Source: Mesorhizobium loti (GTDB lineage: Bacteria; Pseudomonadota; Alphaproteobacteria; Rhizobiales; Rhizobiaceae). Taken from it: 64,000 bases of DNA. The position numbers and the translations under genes are program-made. Positions within the stretch are counted from its first letter, which is position 1; each line of letters starts with the position of its first letter. The notes beneath the pieces are model-generated. The model was not told the DNA's origin. It ran no database searches and saw only the letters and a program-made list of their open reading frames with translations. Shown in pieces: positions 63,753 through 64,000 of this stretch. The DNA is taken from NCBI GenBank assembly GCA_014189435.1, contig CP050293.1:2485001-2549000 (forward strand). The letters are read 5' to 3'.

Positions 63753-64000
63753 AAGACTGCTCCGTGGAGAAGCGCGACAGCCAGGATGCCGCTCACAAGG
63801 AACGTCAAAACGGCGACGATTGAACGCGGCGATAGCCGTGCCAGTCCCATGACGCCATGACCGCTGGTGCAACCCGAACCCATCCGGGATCCGAAGCCGA
63901 CCAGCAATCCCGCAACCATGATCAACGGCAGCGACGCCGTCATGGTCACTGTCGGCCAATGATGAAAAGCTGCGAAGTACACGACCGGGCCAAGCAGCAA
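63749..64000 (-). CDS. YeeE/YedE-type membrane protein, C-terminal part (cut by window edge)
   Basis: The visible 83 residues carry the conserved cysteine motif [20 protein letters not shown] followed by [20 protein letters not shown]. This pairs with the next gene as a split YeeE/YedE sulfur-compound permease. With TSUP downstream, the operon looks like a sulfur-handling unit; such units often include a sulfurtransferase or persulfide dioxygenase outside the window. Confidence 0.82.
   Translation of the reverse strand: MLLGPVVYFAAFHHWPTVTMTASLPLIMVAGLLVGFGSRMGSGCTSGHGVMGLARLSPRSIVAVLTFLVSGILAVALLHGAVL

Overview
The window looks like accessory DNA (plasmid or genomic island) from an alphaproteobacterium of the Hyphomicrobiales/Rhizobiales, most likely Mesorhizobium or a close relative. 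The grounds are the rhizobial small families (DUF982, DUF768, ExoX/SyrA-like, an alpha-r14-type small RNA), the thiCOSGED gene order, high GC content, and many decayed genes mixed with insertion sequences. The assignment rests on family content only; no 16S or other marker gene is present.

Layout. 1-8.4 kb: an edge-truncated LysR regulator, a divergent azoR-sugE / LysR pair, then mostly debris (hydrolase, glutathione transferase, ExoI-like, aminotransferase and integrase remnants) with a few small intact genes. 8.4-12.6 kb: a 1216-residue hybrid histidine kinase with four near-identical tandem PAS domains, plus a receiver protein. 12.9-16.9 kb: Nramp-like transporter, 25-residue membrane peptide, membrane protein, AI-2E-family transporter, CsbD. 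17-22.8 kb: a flavin reductase pseudogene, large catalase katE, a LOV-like HWE kinase with its receiver, and a disordered repeat protein. 22.9-34 kb: hydrolase, small membrane peptides, LolA-like, glycine-zipper, GlsB and PRC-barrel proteins, two transglutaminase-like proteins, DUF982. 34.6-37.4 kb: two IS5-family elements next to an Arr-type ADP-ribosyltransferase gene. 38-42.7 kb: GlsB, a PRC-barrel pseudogene, CorA/ZntB transporter, an alpha-r14-type sRNA, cold-shock protein. 43-44.5 kb: an intact IS1380 element. 44.6-55 kb: DUF2062, lipoprotein, YihY and many short genes, an ATP-dependent DNA ligase with DUF768, and a Met-rich secreted protein. 55.2-55.6 kb: a tRNA 3' fragment and truncated vsr. 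55.8-61.1 kb: the thiamine operon thiC-O-S-G-E-D behind a TPP riboswitch. 61.2-64 kb: panD, half a fabH, a CIRCE element with a truncated groES, and a TSUP/YeeE operon running off the right edge.

The unifying signal is regulatory. I find 18 exact GGAAC-N17-GTT promoters (two of them palindromic and readable both ways) and four with an 18-base gap, nearly all just upstream of genes. This is the consensus of EcfG, the sigma factor of the alphaproteobacterial general stress response. The genes behind them (catalase, CsbD, GlsB, PRC-barrel, DUF2062, YihY, small membrane peptides, signalling kinases) match known stress regulons. The sigma factor and its PhyR/NepR regulators are not in the window.

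The most unusual element is a repeated module. An EcfG promoter whose spacer carries TTAG-N6-CTAA is followed about 85-100 bases later by a GC-rich terminator-like hairpin; four good copies and two decayed ones are present, several just ahead of a small gene. This may be an undescribed family of stress-induced small RNAs or attenuated leaders.
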